A stretch of 64,000 nucleotides of DNA from Streptomyces venezuelae (GTDB taxonomy: Bacteria; Actinomycetota; Actinomycetes; Streptomycetales; Streptomycetaceae): positions 2,976,001 through 3,040,000 of the forward strand of contig NZ_CP029194.1 of NCBI RefSeq assembly GCF_008642375.1, in the 5' to 3' direction. Positions within the stretch are counted from its first letter, which is position 1. The number at the start of each line of letters is the position of its first letter. A program made the translations under genes and the position numbers. This document shows, piece by piece, positions 42,317 through 51,137 of this stretch. The notes below the pieces were generated by a model. It was not told the origin of the DNA and searched no databases. It worked only from the letters and a program-made list of their open reading frames with translations.

Positions 42317-43213
42317 TCAGCGGTGGGAGCCGAGCGGTGCGTTCGTCGGGCTCGCCGCCGGGCTGGGACCGGGGGCGACCGCCAGATCGAGGGCCGGGCC
42401 CGTCGGTCGTATGAACGGCGAGAGCGCGAAGAACGACTGCATGGCCTGGTTCTGGAGGCGCACCGCCACCAGCGGCCCTGCGGGAGCCCGGTCGGCGGGG
42501 GTGCCGGTACGGGCCGCGAGCGGCTTCGACGGCGTCAGCGGCTCCTCGGCGACGGACTGGGCGCCCGAACGCTCCCCGGAGCGCGTACCGCGTGTGGCGC
42601 CGGTGGTGCCGGCGGCGCCGCCCGTGGCCGTGGCGCGCAGCGGGGTGACCGCGCTGCCCGTGCCCTGGCCGCCGCGTCCGCTCGCGCTGACCGAGGTCTC
42701 GACCGGCATCGTGCCGCCGAGGGCGATCGCAGCGAACGAGACCGCGCTCGCCGCCACGAAGGCGAAACGCCGGCCGCGCCCGGACGTGCCGGAGGTGCGG
42801 TCGCCGACGTCGTGGATGCGGAAGCCGGTGCCGGTGTGCGGGGAGCTCGGGGTGACGACCGCCGCGGTGGCGAAGCCGTCGGACTTCAGCGCCGCCGCGC
42901 CGAGAAGCTCTTCGAGGGGCCCTCGCGGCGCTCCGGGCCCGCCGGAGCCGCCCGAAGGCTCACCTGGCCCCCCGGGGAGCCCCTGGAGCCTGGCGAGGAA
43001 GCCCTCAGAGGGCGGCGGGGGCGCCGCGGAGGCGAAGACGCTCTTCACGGTGCGCTGCGCGTCGGCCTCGGCCTTGCAGCGCGCACAGGTCACGAGGTGC
43101 GCGAGCACGCGCTCGCGGGCGTCGTGGCCGAGCTCGCCGTCGACGAGTGCCGCGAGCCGGTCCCCGAGGTGGTGTTCCACGGGGGGCCGCGACGAGGGTC
43201 GGGTGCTGCTCAC
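42317..43213 (-). CDS. Zinc-finger (ZAS) anti-sigma factor, RseA-like
   Basis: 298 residues. The N-terminal zinc-binding anti-sigma motif H39-x3-C43-x2-C46 lies in [10 protein letters not shown], after the conserved LVDGELGH helix. A single membrane helix follows (~149-168), then an Ala/Thr-rich extracytoplasmic tail. It holds the ECF sigma factor inactive until envelope stress. GTG start overlaps the sigma stop as GTGA, so the two are made together. Confidence 0.93.
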   Translation of the reverse strand: MSSTRPSSRPPVEHHLGDRLAALVDGELGHDARERVLAHLVTCARCKAEADAQRTVKSVFASAAPPPPSEGFLARLQGLPGGPGEPSGGSGGPGAPRGPLEELLGAAALKSDGFATAAVVTPSSPHTGTGFRIHDVGDRTSGTSGRGRRFAFVAASAVSFAAIALGGTMPVETSVSASGRGGQGTGSAVTPLRATATGGAAGTTGATRGTRSGERSGAQSVAEEPLTPSKPLAARTGTPADRAPAGPLVAVRLQNQAMQSFFALSPFIRPTGPALDLAVAPGPSPAASPTNAPLGSHR

Positions 43214-43968
43214 GCTGTCCCCGCCTCCCAGCCCACGGAGGCGAACGCACGCTCCGCCCGGGCCTCGGGCGAGCGGTGCTTGAGCGCCTTGCGCAGATGG
43301 GAGCGCCCGCGGTGGATCCGGCTGCGGACGGTGCCGAGCTTCACGCCGAGGGTCGCGGCGATCTCCTCGTACGACAGTCCTTCGATGTCGCAGAGGACGA
43401 CCGCGGCGCGGAACTCGGGCGCGAGCGTGTCGAGGGCCTGCTGCACGTCGGCGTCGAAGTGGGTGTCGTTGAACACCTGCTGCGGCGACGGCTCACGGCT
43501 GGGGAGCCGCTCGGCGGCGTCGTCGGCGAGCGCGTCGAAACGGATGCGCTGCTTGCGGCGGACCATGTCGAGGAAGAGATTGGTGGTGATGCGGTGGAGC
43601 CAGCCCTCGAAGGTGCCCGGCGTGTACGTCGACAGCGAGCGGAAGACGCGGACGAAGACCTCCTGGGTGAGGTCCTCTGCGTCGTGCTGGTTGCCGGTGA
43701 GGCGGTAGGCGAGGCGGTAGACCCGGCCACTGTGCGTGCTGACGATCTCCTCCCAGGTGGGCGGAGTCCACGCCTGCGATTCCGCATCCGATGCGAAGGT
43801 CGCGGTGGTGGGAGCGGAGTCGGTGGAGCGGCTTCGGTCAGCGGTGTCGGTCACGGATTTCGGCTCACCCGCCGACCTGAGAAGACGCCGAAGCACTCCT
43901 CCCCGATCCACAGGCGCAGCCGCACCTCCCCTGTCGGCTCTGGTGGTGTCCAGTGGAGCCCCTACCAT
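43210..43968 (-). CDS. ECF RNA polymerase sigma factor (mycobacterial SigE-like)
   Basis: 252 residues. A variable N-terminal extension (~1-65) precedes region 2 ([39 protein letters not shown]) and region 4 ([31 protein letters not shown]). It directs polymerase to envelope-stress promoters. ATG 43968 is chosen because GAGG precedes it by 5 nt; GTG 43974 is in frame. The upstream promoter looks like its own target. Position relative to anti-sigma, htrA and tatB matches Rv1221. I avoid the name sigE because a different gene carries it in S. coelicolor. Confidence 0.94.
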   Translation of the reverse strand: MVGAPLDTTRADRGGAAAPVDRGGVLRRLLRSAGEPKSVTDTADRSRSTDSAPTTATFASDAESQAWTPPTWEEIVSTHSGRVYRLAYRLTGNQHDAEDLTQEVFVRVFRSLSTYTPGTFEGWLHRITTNLFLDMVRRKQRIRFDALADDAAERLPSREPSPQQVFNDTHFDADVQQALDTLAPEFRAAVVLCDIEGLSYEEIAATLGVKLGTVRSRIHRGRSHLRKALKHRSPEARAERAFASVGWEAGTA

Positions 43969-44060
43969 AGCCACCTCGCCCGTTAGCTCCGGATAAGAAT
44001 CTTTACGCGAATTTGGAACCCGCTCGCCCGGCTGCCGCAGGTCGCGTCCCGCCCCTGGTG

Positions 44061-44086
44061 AACGCGCGGTCCCATCTGCGGGTTCC
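44061..44086 (-). promoter_or_regulatory. Candidate ECF-type promoter of the sigma factor operon
   Basis: On the minus strand, GGAACC (44081-44086), 16 nt, then CGTT (44061-44064). This is the form of SigE/RpoE-family promoters. It sits ~90 nt before the sigma start. Confidence 0.6.
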
Positions 44087-44110
44087 CGCTGACAGCGGAT
44101 ACAGTCACCG

Positions 44111-44776
44111 TTGCGTCAACTACGGGGACAGGAGAGGGCCATTACCGCCAACCGGCAGACGGGCTGGTCGTTCGCCGACGCCTTCGTCGCCGAGGACGAA
44201 GCTCTGCGCTGGGCCCGGGACCGGGCCCGGGAGGCAGGGCTGCCCTCGGTGTCGCCCGGCACCGGTGGCGCGCTGCGCCTGCTCGCGGCGACGGCGGACG
44301 CCAAGGCGGTGGCGGAGATCGGTACCGGCACGGGCGTGTCGGGCATCTACCTGCTGCTGGGGATGCGGCCGGACGGCGTCCTGACGACGGTGGACCTCCA
44401 GCCCGAGCGCCAGCAGCTCGCGAAGACGGCGTTCCGTGCGGCGGGCTTCGCCGGCAACCGGGCCCGGTTCATCCCCGGCCGCGCCCTCGACGTCCTCCCG
44501 CGGCTCGCGGACGGCGGATACGACCTCGTCTTCTGCGACGGCGACCGTCTGGAGTACCTGGACTACCTCGCTGAATCGTTGCGCCTGCTGCGACCTGGGG
44601 GTCTGGTCTGCTTCGAGGGCGTCTTCGCGGACGGCCGGACGGTCGACTCGGCGGCCCAGCCGGCGGAGGTCCTGCGGGTCCGCGAGCTGCTGCGCGCGGT
44701 GCGGGAGAGCCAGGAGCTGCTGCCCTCGCTGCTGCCGGTGGGCGACGGCCTGCTCTGCGCCGTGCGCCGAGGCTGA
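44111..44776 (+). CDS. O-methyltransferase (class I, SAM-dependent)
   Basis: About 221 residues. SAM-binding motif [10 protein letters not shown] (~69-78), then VDLQPERQQ and the motif [15 protein letters not shown], as in the catechol/caffeoyl O-methyltransferase-like family 3. It transfers a methyl group from SAM to a hydroxyl of an unknown acceptor. The start is uncertain: TTG 44111 gives the full family length but has no ribosome site, while an ATT codon further in follows GGAGAGG. Divergent from the sigma operon, like Rv1220c. Confidence 0.85.
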   Translation: MRQLRGQERAITANRQTGWSFADAFVAEDEALRWARDRAREAGLPSVSPGTGGALRLLAATADAKAVAEIGTGTGVSGIYLLLGMRPDGVLTTVDLQPERQQLAKTAFRAAGFAGNRARFIPGRALDVLPRLADGGYDLVFCDGDRLEYLDYLAESLRLLRPGGLVCFEGVFADGRTVDSAAQPAEVLRVRELLRAVRESQELLPSLLPVGDGLLCAVRRG

Positions 44777-44810
44777 CGGCCGCTCCTCCTCCCCCGCCCC
44801 GGACACACCG

Positions 44811-44843
44811 CTGCCCCGGCACGGTCGGGACCGTCCGGGGCAG
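44811..44843. terminator. Hairpin terminator between convergent genes
   Basis: CTGCCCCGG (44811-44819) pairs with CCGGGGCAG (44835-44843), with a second short hairpin in the loop. Lies between the methyltransferase and DUF3117 genes. Confidence 0.7.
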
Positions 44844-44868
44844 TGGCGAGGAATCATCGAGGGTCAGG

Positions 44869-45036
44869 TCAGCCGACGACCTTCTTCAGGGCGTCGCCCA
44901 GCGCCTCGGCCTCACCCGGGGTCAGCTCGACGACAAGCCGACCGCCGCCTTCGAGCGGAACGCGCATGACGATGCCCCGCCCCTCCTTGGTCACCTCGAG
45001 CGGGCCGTCACCCGTCCGCGGCTTCATGGCCGCCAT
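44869..45036 (-). CDS. DUF3117 family protein
   Basis: 55 residues; the family MKPRTGDGPLEVTKEGRG is found throughout actinobacteria and is nearly invariant (M. tuberculosis Rv1211). No membrane segment and no known activity. ATG 45036 has AAGGGG 7 nt upstream. A candidate promoter lies at 45132-45162 on the same strand. Confidence 0.92.
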   Translation of the reverse strand: MAAMKPRTGDGPLEVTKEGRGIVMRVPLEGGGRLVVELTPGEAEALGDALKKVVG

Positions 45037-45348
45037 GCTTGTTCCCCTTCCTGAAACCAGCTCATCGTCAGCCGGGCAGCTCTTTGATGCGGAGCACGCT
45101 TCACCGGCTTCGAACACATTGCTTCCAGGTCATTATCCCGCATCGCAGGACCCGATGACCAACATCGATCTGCATCGCTTGCGCAACGCGCTCTCTCAAA
45201 ACCCCACATTTCGGGGATCCGGCTGCGATACTGCGCCGCTTCGGATCGTAGCGACGGCCGGATTTCTTTGACGCAGCTCACATGTGCGGTGCCGGTGATC
45301 TCCGCCATGCTGGGCACGTCAACCACGCAAAGAGGCGAAGGGAACCCC
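45037..45348. promoter_or_regulatory. Divergent promoter region of DUF3117 and enoyl-CoA hydratase genes
   Basis: 312 bp without a gene and richer in A/T than average. On the minus strand, TTGGTC (45157-45162), a 19-nt spacer and GATAAT (45132-45137) form a plausible promoter for DUF3117. The plus-strand promoter for the hydratase was not located with confidence. Confidence 0.5.
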
Positions 45349-46152
45349 ATGGCCGACACGGTGCTGTACGAGGTGAGCGACGGGCTCGCCACCATCACGC
45401 TCAACCGGCCCGAGGCCATGAACGCGATGAACGTGACGGCGAAGGTCGCTCTCCGGGACGCCGCGGAAACGGCCGCGGCGGACACCGCCGTACGGGCCGT
45501 CCTGCTCACGGCGGCGGGCGACCGGGCGTTCTGCGTCGGCCAGGACCTCAAGGAGCACGTCGGGCTGCTCATGGCGGACCGGGAGTCCGGCACGCGCGAG
45601 ACCATGAACACGGTCCGCGACCACTACAACCCGATCGTCAGGGCCCTCACCGGCATGCGGAAGCCGGTCGTGGCGGGCGTGAACGGCGTCGCGGCGGGTG
45701 CCGGCTTCGGCTTCGCGCTCGCGGCGGACTACCGGGTCGTCGCGGACACGGCCGCCTTCAACACGTCCTTCGCGGGCGTCGCGCTCACCTCGGACTCGGG
45801 CATGTCCTGGACGCTGCCCCGGCTGATCGGCGCGAGCCGGGCGTCGGACCTGCTGCTCTTCCCGCGCTCGATCACCGCCCAGGAGGCGTACGAGCTCGGC
45901 ATCGCGAACCGCCTGGTCCCGGCCGCCGACCTCGCCGCCGAGGCCGCGAAGGTGGCCCGCAAGCTCGCGGAGGGCCCGACGGTGGCGTACGCGGCGCTCA
46001 AGGAGTCCCTGGCCTACGGCGCGGACCACTCCCTCGCCGAGTCCCTGGAGAAGGAGGACGAGCTCCAGTCCCTCGCGGGCGCCTCGGAGGACCACACGAT
46101 CGCGGTCAGCGCCTTCATCGCCAAGGAGAAGCCGAAGTACCTGGGCCGCTAA
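45349..46152 (+). CDS. Enoyl-CoA hydratase/isomerase family protein (PaaG-like)
   Basis: 267 residues, crotonase fold. The oxyanion-hole segment is VNGVAAGAGFG, and the acidic residue is in LTSDSGMSWTLPRL, which is the isomerase-type (PaaG) pattern rather than the double-Glu of true hydratases. It acts on acyl-CoA substrates in degradation pathways, possibly of aromatic acids. ATG 45349 follows AAGGGAA. No pathway genes are adjacent, so the substrate is not known. Confidence 0.9.
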   Translation: MADTVLYEVSDGLATITLNRPEAMNAMNVTAKVALRDAAETAAADTAVRAVLLTAAGDRAFCVGQDLKEHVGLLMADRESGTRETMNTVRDHYNPIVRALTGMRKPVVAGVNGVAAGAGFGFALAADYRVVADTAAFNTSFAGVALTSDSGMSWTLPRLIGASRASDLLLFPRSITAQEAYELGIANRLVPAADLAAEAAKVARKLAEGPTVAYAALKESLAYGADHSLAESLEKEDELQSLAGASEDHTIAVSAFIAKEKPKYLGR

Positions 46153-46185
46153 AGGGTGTCCGGAAAGTCCCGCCTGGCCCGGGGG

Positions 46186-46773
46186 CTACTTGCCGCCCCG
46201 GGCCACGCACCCTTCCACGTGGTCGTCGACGAGGCCGCAGGCCTGCATCAGGGCGTAGGCCGTGGTGGGGCCGACGAAGCGGATGCCGCGCTTCTTGAGG
46301 GCCTTGGCGAGGGCCGTGGACTCGTCCGTGACCGCCGGGACCTCGGAGACCGAGCGCGGGGCGGGGCGGCCCGCCGGGTCGGGGGCGTACGACCAGATCA
46401 GGGCGTCGAGCTCGCCCGGGGACCATGTGGCGAGCAGCTTGGCGTTGGCCAGGGTCGCGTCGACCTTGGCGCGGTTGCGGATGATTCCCTCGTCGGCGAG
46501 GAGCCGCTCCCGGTCGGACTCGCCGAAGCCGGCGACGGAGGCGATGCGGAAGCCGTCGAAGGCGCGCCGGAAGCCCTCGCGGCGGCGCAGGATCGTGATC
46601 CAGGACAGGCCGGACTGGAAGGCCTCCAGGCAGAGCCGCTCGAAGAGCTCGTCGTCGCCGTGGACCGGGCGGCCCCACTCCTCGTCGTGGTACGCCACGT
46701 AGTCCTCGGTCGACAGGCCCCAGGGGCAGCGCGGTCGCCCGTCCGGGCCGGGGACGGCCCCGCCCTCCGTCAT
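46186..46773 (-). CDS. tag: DNA-3-methyladenine glycosylase I
   Basis: 195 residues. The zinc-binding residues C16, H29, H185 and C189 match the family. The segments YHDEEWGRP, LEAFQSGLSW and FVGPTTAYALMQA are characteristic. It removes 3-methyladenine from DNA in base excision repair. Start overlaps the stop of the upstream DivIVA-like gene as ATGA, so the two are coupled. Rv1210 is the M. tuberculosis counterpart, in the same gene neighbourhood. Confidence 0.95.
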   Translation of the reverse strand: MTEGGAVPGPDGRPRCPWGLSTEDYVAYHDEEWGRPVHGDDELFERLCLEAFQSGLSWITILRRREGFRRAFDGFRIASVAGFGESDRERLLADEGIIRNRAKVDATLANAKLLATWSPGELDALIWSYAPDPAGRPAPRSVSEVPAVTDESTALAKALKKRGIRFVGPTTAYALMQACGLVDDHVEGCVARGGK

Positions 46774-47096
46774 GAGTGGTCGTCCTCTCCGTCACCGCCG
46801 CCGGCGGCGCCCGCGAGCGCGCCCTCCAGCTCGGCGATCCGCGCGTCCCGCTCGGCGAGCTCGGCGCCGAGGCGGACCAGGACGTCGTCCACGTCCGCCA
46901 TCCGGTAGCCGCGGACCGCGACGGGGAGGCGGAGCGCCTCGACGTCGGCGCGGTCGACCGGGCGGGCCACCGGGAGGGGGTCGACGAGCTGCTCGGGCGC
47001 CACCTCCGGCAGCACCTCGCTGTCGCCTCCGCCGACCACCGCCAGAGTCACCGCGGCCACGACCACGACCATCGTGATGAGCAGAAACCAGAACAC
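46770..47096 (-). CDS. Small DivIVA-like membrane protein
   Basis: 108 residues: one membrane helix at the N-terminus (VFWFLLITMVVVVAAVTLAV) and a cytoplasmic DivIVA-type segment RGYRMADVDDVLVRLGAELAE that predicts a coiled coil. GTG 47096 with AGAGG 7 nt upstream. The long frame open to 48158 is an antisense shadow of folP2. Rv1209 is the like-placed gene in M. tuberculosis. Role unknown. Confidence 0.88.
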   Translation of the reverse strand: MFWFLLITMVVVVAAVTLAVVGGGDSEVLPEVAPEQLVDPLPVARPVDRADVEALRLPVAVRGYRMADVDDVLVRLGAELAERDARIAELEGALAGAAGGGDGEDDHS

Positions 47097-47198
47097 CTGC
47101 GCGCCTCTTCCCGGAGTGGAATTCGTCCCGTGCCGATCGTGCCATGCGCCACTGACGGTTAGGGTCGCAGCGAACGTACGCGAGGGAGGACAAAAGGG

Positions 47199-48059
47199 AT
47201 GCTGCGCTTGGGACGGCGTGAATTCGGGCCGCACGAGCCGGTGATCATGGCGATCGTGAACCGGACCCCGGATTCTTTCTACGACCAGGGCGCCACCTTC
47301 CGCGACGAGCCGGCGCTCGCCCGCGTGGAGCAGGCCGTGGCCGAGGGCGCGGCGATCATCGACATCGGCGGGGTGAAGGCGGGCCCCGGCGAGGAGGTCA
47401 CGGCCGAGGAGGAGGCCCGGCGGACGGTCGGTTTCGTGGCCGAGGTCCGCAGGCGCCACCCCGACGTGGTGATCAGCGTGGACACCTGGCGGGCGGATGT
47501 CGGCGCGGCGGTCTGCGAGGCCGGGGCGGACGTCCTGAACGACGCGTGGGGCGGGGTCGACCCCGGGCTCGCGGAGGTGGCCGCGAAGTACGGCGCGGGG
47601 CTCGTCTGCACGCACGCGGGCGGCGCGGAGCCGCGGACGCGGCCGCACCGGGTCGAGTACGAGGACGTGATGGCCGACATCCTGCGCGTCACGGTCGGGC
47701 TCGCGGAGCGTGCGGCGGCGCTGGGCGTCCGGCGCGACGCGATCATGATCGACCCGGGGCACGACTTCGGGAAGAACACCCGGCACAGCCTGGAGGCGAC
47801 GCGGCGGCTCGGGGAGATGGCGGAGACGGGGTGGCCGGTGCTGGTGTCCCTGTCGAACAAGGACTTCGTCGGGGAGACGCTGGACCGCCCGGTGAAGGAG
47901 CGGGTGCTCGGGACGCTGGCGACGACCGCCGTGTCCGCGTGGCTCGGGGCGCAGGTGTACCGGGTGCACGAGGTCGCGGAGACCCGTCAGGTGCTCGACA
48001 TGGTGGCGTCCATCGCGGGGCACCGGCCGCCCGCCGTGGCCCGGCGCGGGCTGGCGTAG
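47199..48059 (+). CDS. folP2: Dihydropteroate synthase-like protein FolP2
   Basis: 286 residues, pterin-binding TIM-barrel. Family motifs are IMAIVNRTPDSFYDQG, DIGGVKAGPGEEV, VDTWRADV and MIDPGHDFGKN. The usual STRPG loop that binds p-aminobenzoate and sulfonamides is replaced by VKAGPG, as in M. tuberculosis FolP2 (Rv1207), which lacks dihydropteroate synthase activity. It may thus act on another substrate. GGGAGG precedes the ATG. Its near neighbour, a LOG protein gene, is also next to folP2 in Mycobacterium. Confidence 0.92.
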   Translation: MLRLGRREFGPHEPVIMAIVNRTPDSFYDQGATFRDEPALARVEQAVAEGAAIIDIGGVKAGPGEEVTAEEEARRTVGFVAEVRRRHPDVVISVDTWRADVGAAVCEAGADVLNDAWGGVDPGLAEVAAKYGAGLVCTHAGGAEPRTRPHRVEYEDVMADILRVTVGLAERAAALGVRRDAIMIDPGHDFGKNTRHSLEATRRLGEMAETGWPVLVSLSNKDFVGETLDRPVKERVLGTLATTAVSAWLGAQVYRVHEVAETRQVLDMVASIAGHRPPAVARRGLA

Positions 48060-48109
48060 TCGGGCCGGTGCGGGAGGGGGTGGGGGCCCCCGCGGTGGTC
48101 GCTCCCCCA

Positions 48110-48177
48110 CCCCGCCCCTTCCCGAAACCGGGGCTCTGCCCCGGACCCCGGTCCTCAAACGCCGGACGGGCTGGTTT
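48110..48177. repeat. Streptomyces-type dispersed intergenic repeat with hairpin
   Basis: The core GTCCTCAAACGCCGGACGG next to CCGGGGCTCTGCCCCGG (a hairpin, 48128-48144) is a form I recall in many copies between genes of Streptomyces genomes. It sits between convergent folP2 and the LOG gene and probably serves as a terminator. Confidence 0.7.
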
Positions 48178-48180
48178 CTC

Positions 48181-48930
48181 CTACTTACCCGTCTCCTTGG
48201 TCACGAGGGCCACCGCCTCTTCCACGTCGTCCGTGACGTGGAAGAGGAGGAGGTCTCGTTCGCTCGCCTTGCCGCCCGCGACGACCGAGTCGCGGAGCCA
48301 GTCGACGAGTCCCTTCCAGTACTCAGTGCCGAAGAGGACGATCGGGAAGCGGGTGACCTTGCGGGTCTGGACCAGGGTGAGCGCCTCGAAGAGCTCGTCG
48401 AGGGTGCCGAGTCCGCCGGGCAGGACGACGAAGCCCTGCGCGTACTTCACGAACATCGTCTTGCGGACGAAGAAGTAGCGGAAGTTCACGCCGATGTCGA
48501 CGTGCTGGTTGAGCCCCTGCTCGAAGGGGAGCTCGATCCCGAGGCCCACGGAGACGCCCTTGGCCTCCCTGGCGCCCTTGTTGGCCGCTTCCATCGCGCC
48601 CGGGCCGCCGCCCGTGATGACCGCGAAGCCGGCCTCCACGAGCGCCCGGCCGATCCGGACTCCCGCCTCGTACTCGGGCGAGTCCGGCTTCGTGCGGGCC
48701 GAGCCGAAGACGCTGATCGCGCTCGGCAGTTCGGCGAGGGCTCCGAAGCCCTCGACGAACTCGGACTGGATGCGCATGACCCTCCAGGGGTCCGTGTGCA
48801 CCCACTCCGAGTCGCCCTCGGTGTCGAGCAGCCGCTGGTCCGTGGTGCCCGGCTGGACCTGGTCCCTGCGCCTCAGCACCGGCCCCAGACGCTGTTCCTC
48901 GGGCTTCGCCATTCCCTCGGGAATGCCCAT
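48181..48930 (-). CDS. LOG-family (TIGR00730) Rossmann-fold nucleotide hydrolase
   Basis: 249 residues. Signature motifs GGGPGAMEAAN (~112) and PGGLGTLDE (~182-190), the latter holding the catalytic Glu. The family cleaves nucleoside 5'-monophosphates to the free base (LOG in plants makes cytokinin) and was misnamed lysine decarboxylase. ATG 48930, with GGAGGGAG upstream; an in-frame start at 48987 is less likely. Rv1205 is its M. tuberculosis counterpart. Confidence 0.92.
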   Translation of the reverse strand: MGIPEGMAKPEEQRLGPVLRRRDQVQPGTTDQRLLDTEGDSEWVHTDPWRVMRIQSEFVEGFGALAELPSAISVFGSARTKPDSPEYEAGVRIGRALVEAGFAVITGGGPGAMEAANKGAREAKGVSVGLGIELPFEQGLNQHVDIGVNFRYFFVRKTMFVKYAQGFVVLPGGLGTLDELFEALTLVQTRKVTRFPIVLFGTEYWKGLVDWLRDSVVAGGKASERDLLLFHVTDDVEEAVALVTKETGK

Positions 48931-49014
48931 GGCCTGCTCCCTCCGCCGATCCACTGATCTTCTGGTCCGGTCAGAGTAGGACGACACAGGTGACGAAACG
49001 CGAAATTACGGAAG

Positions 49015-50109
49015 TCAGGCAGTCAGCCAGTCGCGGAGACGCGCCTCGCAGTGGTGGATCTTGTCGACGACGACGTGCTCGTCGCGCTTGTGCGCGTAGA
49101 AGGCATCGCCGGGGCCGTAGTTGACGGCCGGCACGCCGAGGGCGCTGAAGCGGGACACGTCGGTCCAGCCGAACTTGGGGTGCGCGCTGCCGCCGACGGC
49201 CTTCATGAAGGCCTCGGCCGCCGGGTGGGAGAGGCCGGGCAGGGCGCCGGGGCTCTCGTCGTCGACGACGAACTCGGCGATGTCGCAGTCGGCGAAGACC
49301 TCGCGCACGTGCGCCAGGGCCTCGGCCGGGGAGCGGTCGGGGGCGTAGCGGTAGTTGACCGTGACGGTGCAGGCGTCGGGGATGACGTTGGTGGCGACGC
49401 CGCCCTGGATCGCGACCGCGTTGAGGCCCTCGTGGTACTCCAGGCCGTCGATGACCGGCTTGCGCGGCTCGTAGGCGGCGAGGCGGGCGAGGATCGGGGC
49501 GGCGGAGTGGATGGCGTTGGAGCCCATCCAGGAGCGCGCGGAGTGGGCCCGCTCCCCGGCCGTGTGCAGGATGACCCGCAGGGTGCCCTGGCAGCCGCCC
49601 TCGATCTGGTTGTCGGAGGGCTCCAGGAGGACGGCGAAGTCGCCCTCCAGCCAGTCGGGGTGGGCGGCGGCGATCTTGCCGAGGCCGTTGAGGTCGGCGG
49701 CGACCTCTTCGTTGTCGTAGAAGACGAAGGTGAGGTCGCGGTTGGGCTCGGGCACCGTCGCGGCGATGCGGAGCTGGACGGCGACGCCGGACTTCATGTC
49801 CGTCGTGCCGCAGCCCCACAGGACACCGTTCTCGTCGAGCCGCGACGGGAGGTTGTCGGCGATCGGCACGGTGTCGATGTGGCCGGCGAGGACGACCCGC
49901 TCGCCGCGGCCGAGGTGCGTACGGGCGACGACGTTGTTGCCGTAGCGGTCGACGGTGAGGTGCGGCAGGGCGCGCAGGGCCTGCTCGACGGCGTCCGCGA
50001 GCGGCTGCTCCGTCCCGCTGACGGACGGGAAGTCGACGAGGGTGGCGGTGAGCGCGGCACCGTCCTGGGAGAGGTCCAGCCGGGTCTCGTACGGAGTGAT
50101 GTCAGCCAT
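49015..50109 (-). CDS. dapE: Succinyl-diaminopimelate desuccinylase
   Basis: 364 residues, M20 peptidase family. Metal-binding residues are H77 and D79 (GHIDTVP), D104 (GTTDMKSG), E134/E135 (YDNEEV) and a late His. It makes LL-diaminopimelate for lysine and peptidoglycan, the cell-wall diamino acid of Streptomyces. Same step order as dapC lower down the window, but separated by ~2 kb. Homologue of Rv1202. Confidence 0.95.
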   Translation of the reverse strand: MADITPYETRLDLSQDGAALTATLVDFPSVSGTEQPLADAVEQALRALPHLTVDRYGNNVVARTHLGRGERVVLAGHIDTVPIADNLPSRLDENGVLWGCGTTDMKSGVAVQLRIAATVPEPNRDLTFVFYDNEEVAADLNGLGKIAAAHPDWLEGDFAVLLEPSDNQIEGGCQGTLRVILHTAGERAHSARSWMGSNAIHSAAPILARLAAYEPRKPVIDGLEYHEGLNAVAIQGGVATNVIPDACTVTVNYRYAPDRSPAEALAHVREVFADCDIAEFVVDDESPGALPGLSHPAAEAFMKAVGGSAHPKFGWTDVSRFSALGVPAVNYGPGDAFYAHKRDEHVVVDKIHHCEARLRDWLTA

Positions 50110-50147
50110 GTGCCGACCCTAACCCGGCCTCCAGTACGGTGGGCCCC

Positions 50148-51137
50148 GTGTCCGAGCCCACCCGCCCCGTCCGTCGCGGCCGCCCCGCCCGCCGCGGCCG
50201 TCTCGCCCGCTCCGCGGCCGCCTTCGCCGCGCTCCTCGGCCTGGCCTCGTACGTGGCCTTCCACCAGGTGACAGGCAGCCGGGGCACGCCGCGGTGCAGT
50301 GTCGGCAGTGGCGAGAACCGGTACGAGTTCACGCCGGACCAGGCGTCGAACGCGGCGACGATCTCGGCGGTCGGCACCGCCCGGGGGCTCCCCGAGCGCG
50401 CGGTGACGATCGCGCTCGCGACGGCGCTCCAGGAGTCGGCGCTGCGGAACATCGAGCACGGCGACCGTGACTCGCTCGGTCTGTTCCAGCAGCGGCCCTC
50501 GATGGGCTGGGGGACTCCGGCGCAGATCATGGACCCGGTGTACTCGGCGGGGAAGTTCTACGAGGGTCTGGAGAAGGTTCCGGGGTACTCGAGGCTGCCG
50601 CTGACGGTGGCGGCGCAGAAGGTGCAGAAGAGCGGTTTCCCGACGGCGTACGCGAAGCACGAGCCGGACGCGACGCTGCTCTCGGCGGCGCTGACCGGGC
50701 GGTCGCCGGCCGCGCTGACCTGTACGGCGAGCGATCTGGAGGGCCCGCCCGGCGATCCGGAGAAGGTGCGCAAGGAGCTGGTGCGGGCCTTCGGCAAGAC
50801 GGCGGCGCCCAAGGCGGTCACCGGCGGGTCGAGCGCGGGCCGGTCGGCCTCGGAGCCGCCGGTGCTCGTGGTGCCGGTCCGGGCGACCGCGGACACGGGC
50901 ACGGCGCCCGTGGCCGGTGCGGACGAGCGGCGCGGCTGGGAGCTGGCGCAGTGGGCCGTGGCGCGGGCGGACGAGCTGCGCGTCACGGAGGTCTCGTACG
51001 GGGGCCGGGTCTGGCGCGCGAGCGAACCGTCCGGCGGCTGGGAGAAGTCCTCCGCGACCTCGGCCGGCGCGGCTTCCGATGCCGGCTCCGGCACGGCCCC
51101 GGAGGCGGAATCGGTCCGCATCCGGCTCGCACGGTAG
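50148..51137 (+). CDS. Secreted or anchored protein with lysozyme-like domain
   Basis: 329 residues. A basic N-terminus and a membrane helix (~20-40) precede a region with ALATALQESALRN and DSLGLFQQRPSMGWGT. The Glu of LQESAL, with the following SLGLFQQ and WG, resembles a goose-lysozyme/transglycosylase fold. Homologues have, as far as I recall, been labelled heavy-metal transporter, which the sequence does not support. The C-terminal 130 residues are low complexity. GTG 50148 is 7 nt after TACGGT, so probably leaderless. Confidence 0.8.
   Translation: MSEPTRPVRRGRPARRGRLARSAAAFAALLGLASYVAFHQVTGSRGTPRCSVGSGENRYEFTPDQASNAATISAVGTARGLPERAVTIALATALQESALRNIEHGDRDSLGLFQQRPSMGWGTPAQIMDPVYSAGKFYEGLEKVPGYSRLPLTVAAQKVQKSGFPTAYAKHEPDATLLSAALTGRSPAALTCTASDLEGPPGDPEKVRKELVRAFGKTAAPKAVTGGSSAGRSASEPPVLVVPVRATADTGTAPVAGADERRGWELAQWAVARADELRVTEVSYGGRVWRASEPSGGWEKSSATSAGAASDAGSGTAPEAESVRIRLAR

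Noticed and set aside
46770-48158. 462-codon minus-strand frame
   Set aside because: Only its last 108 codons (46770-47096) are a gene; the rest is antisense to folP2.
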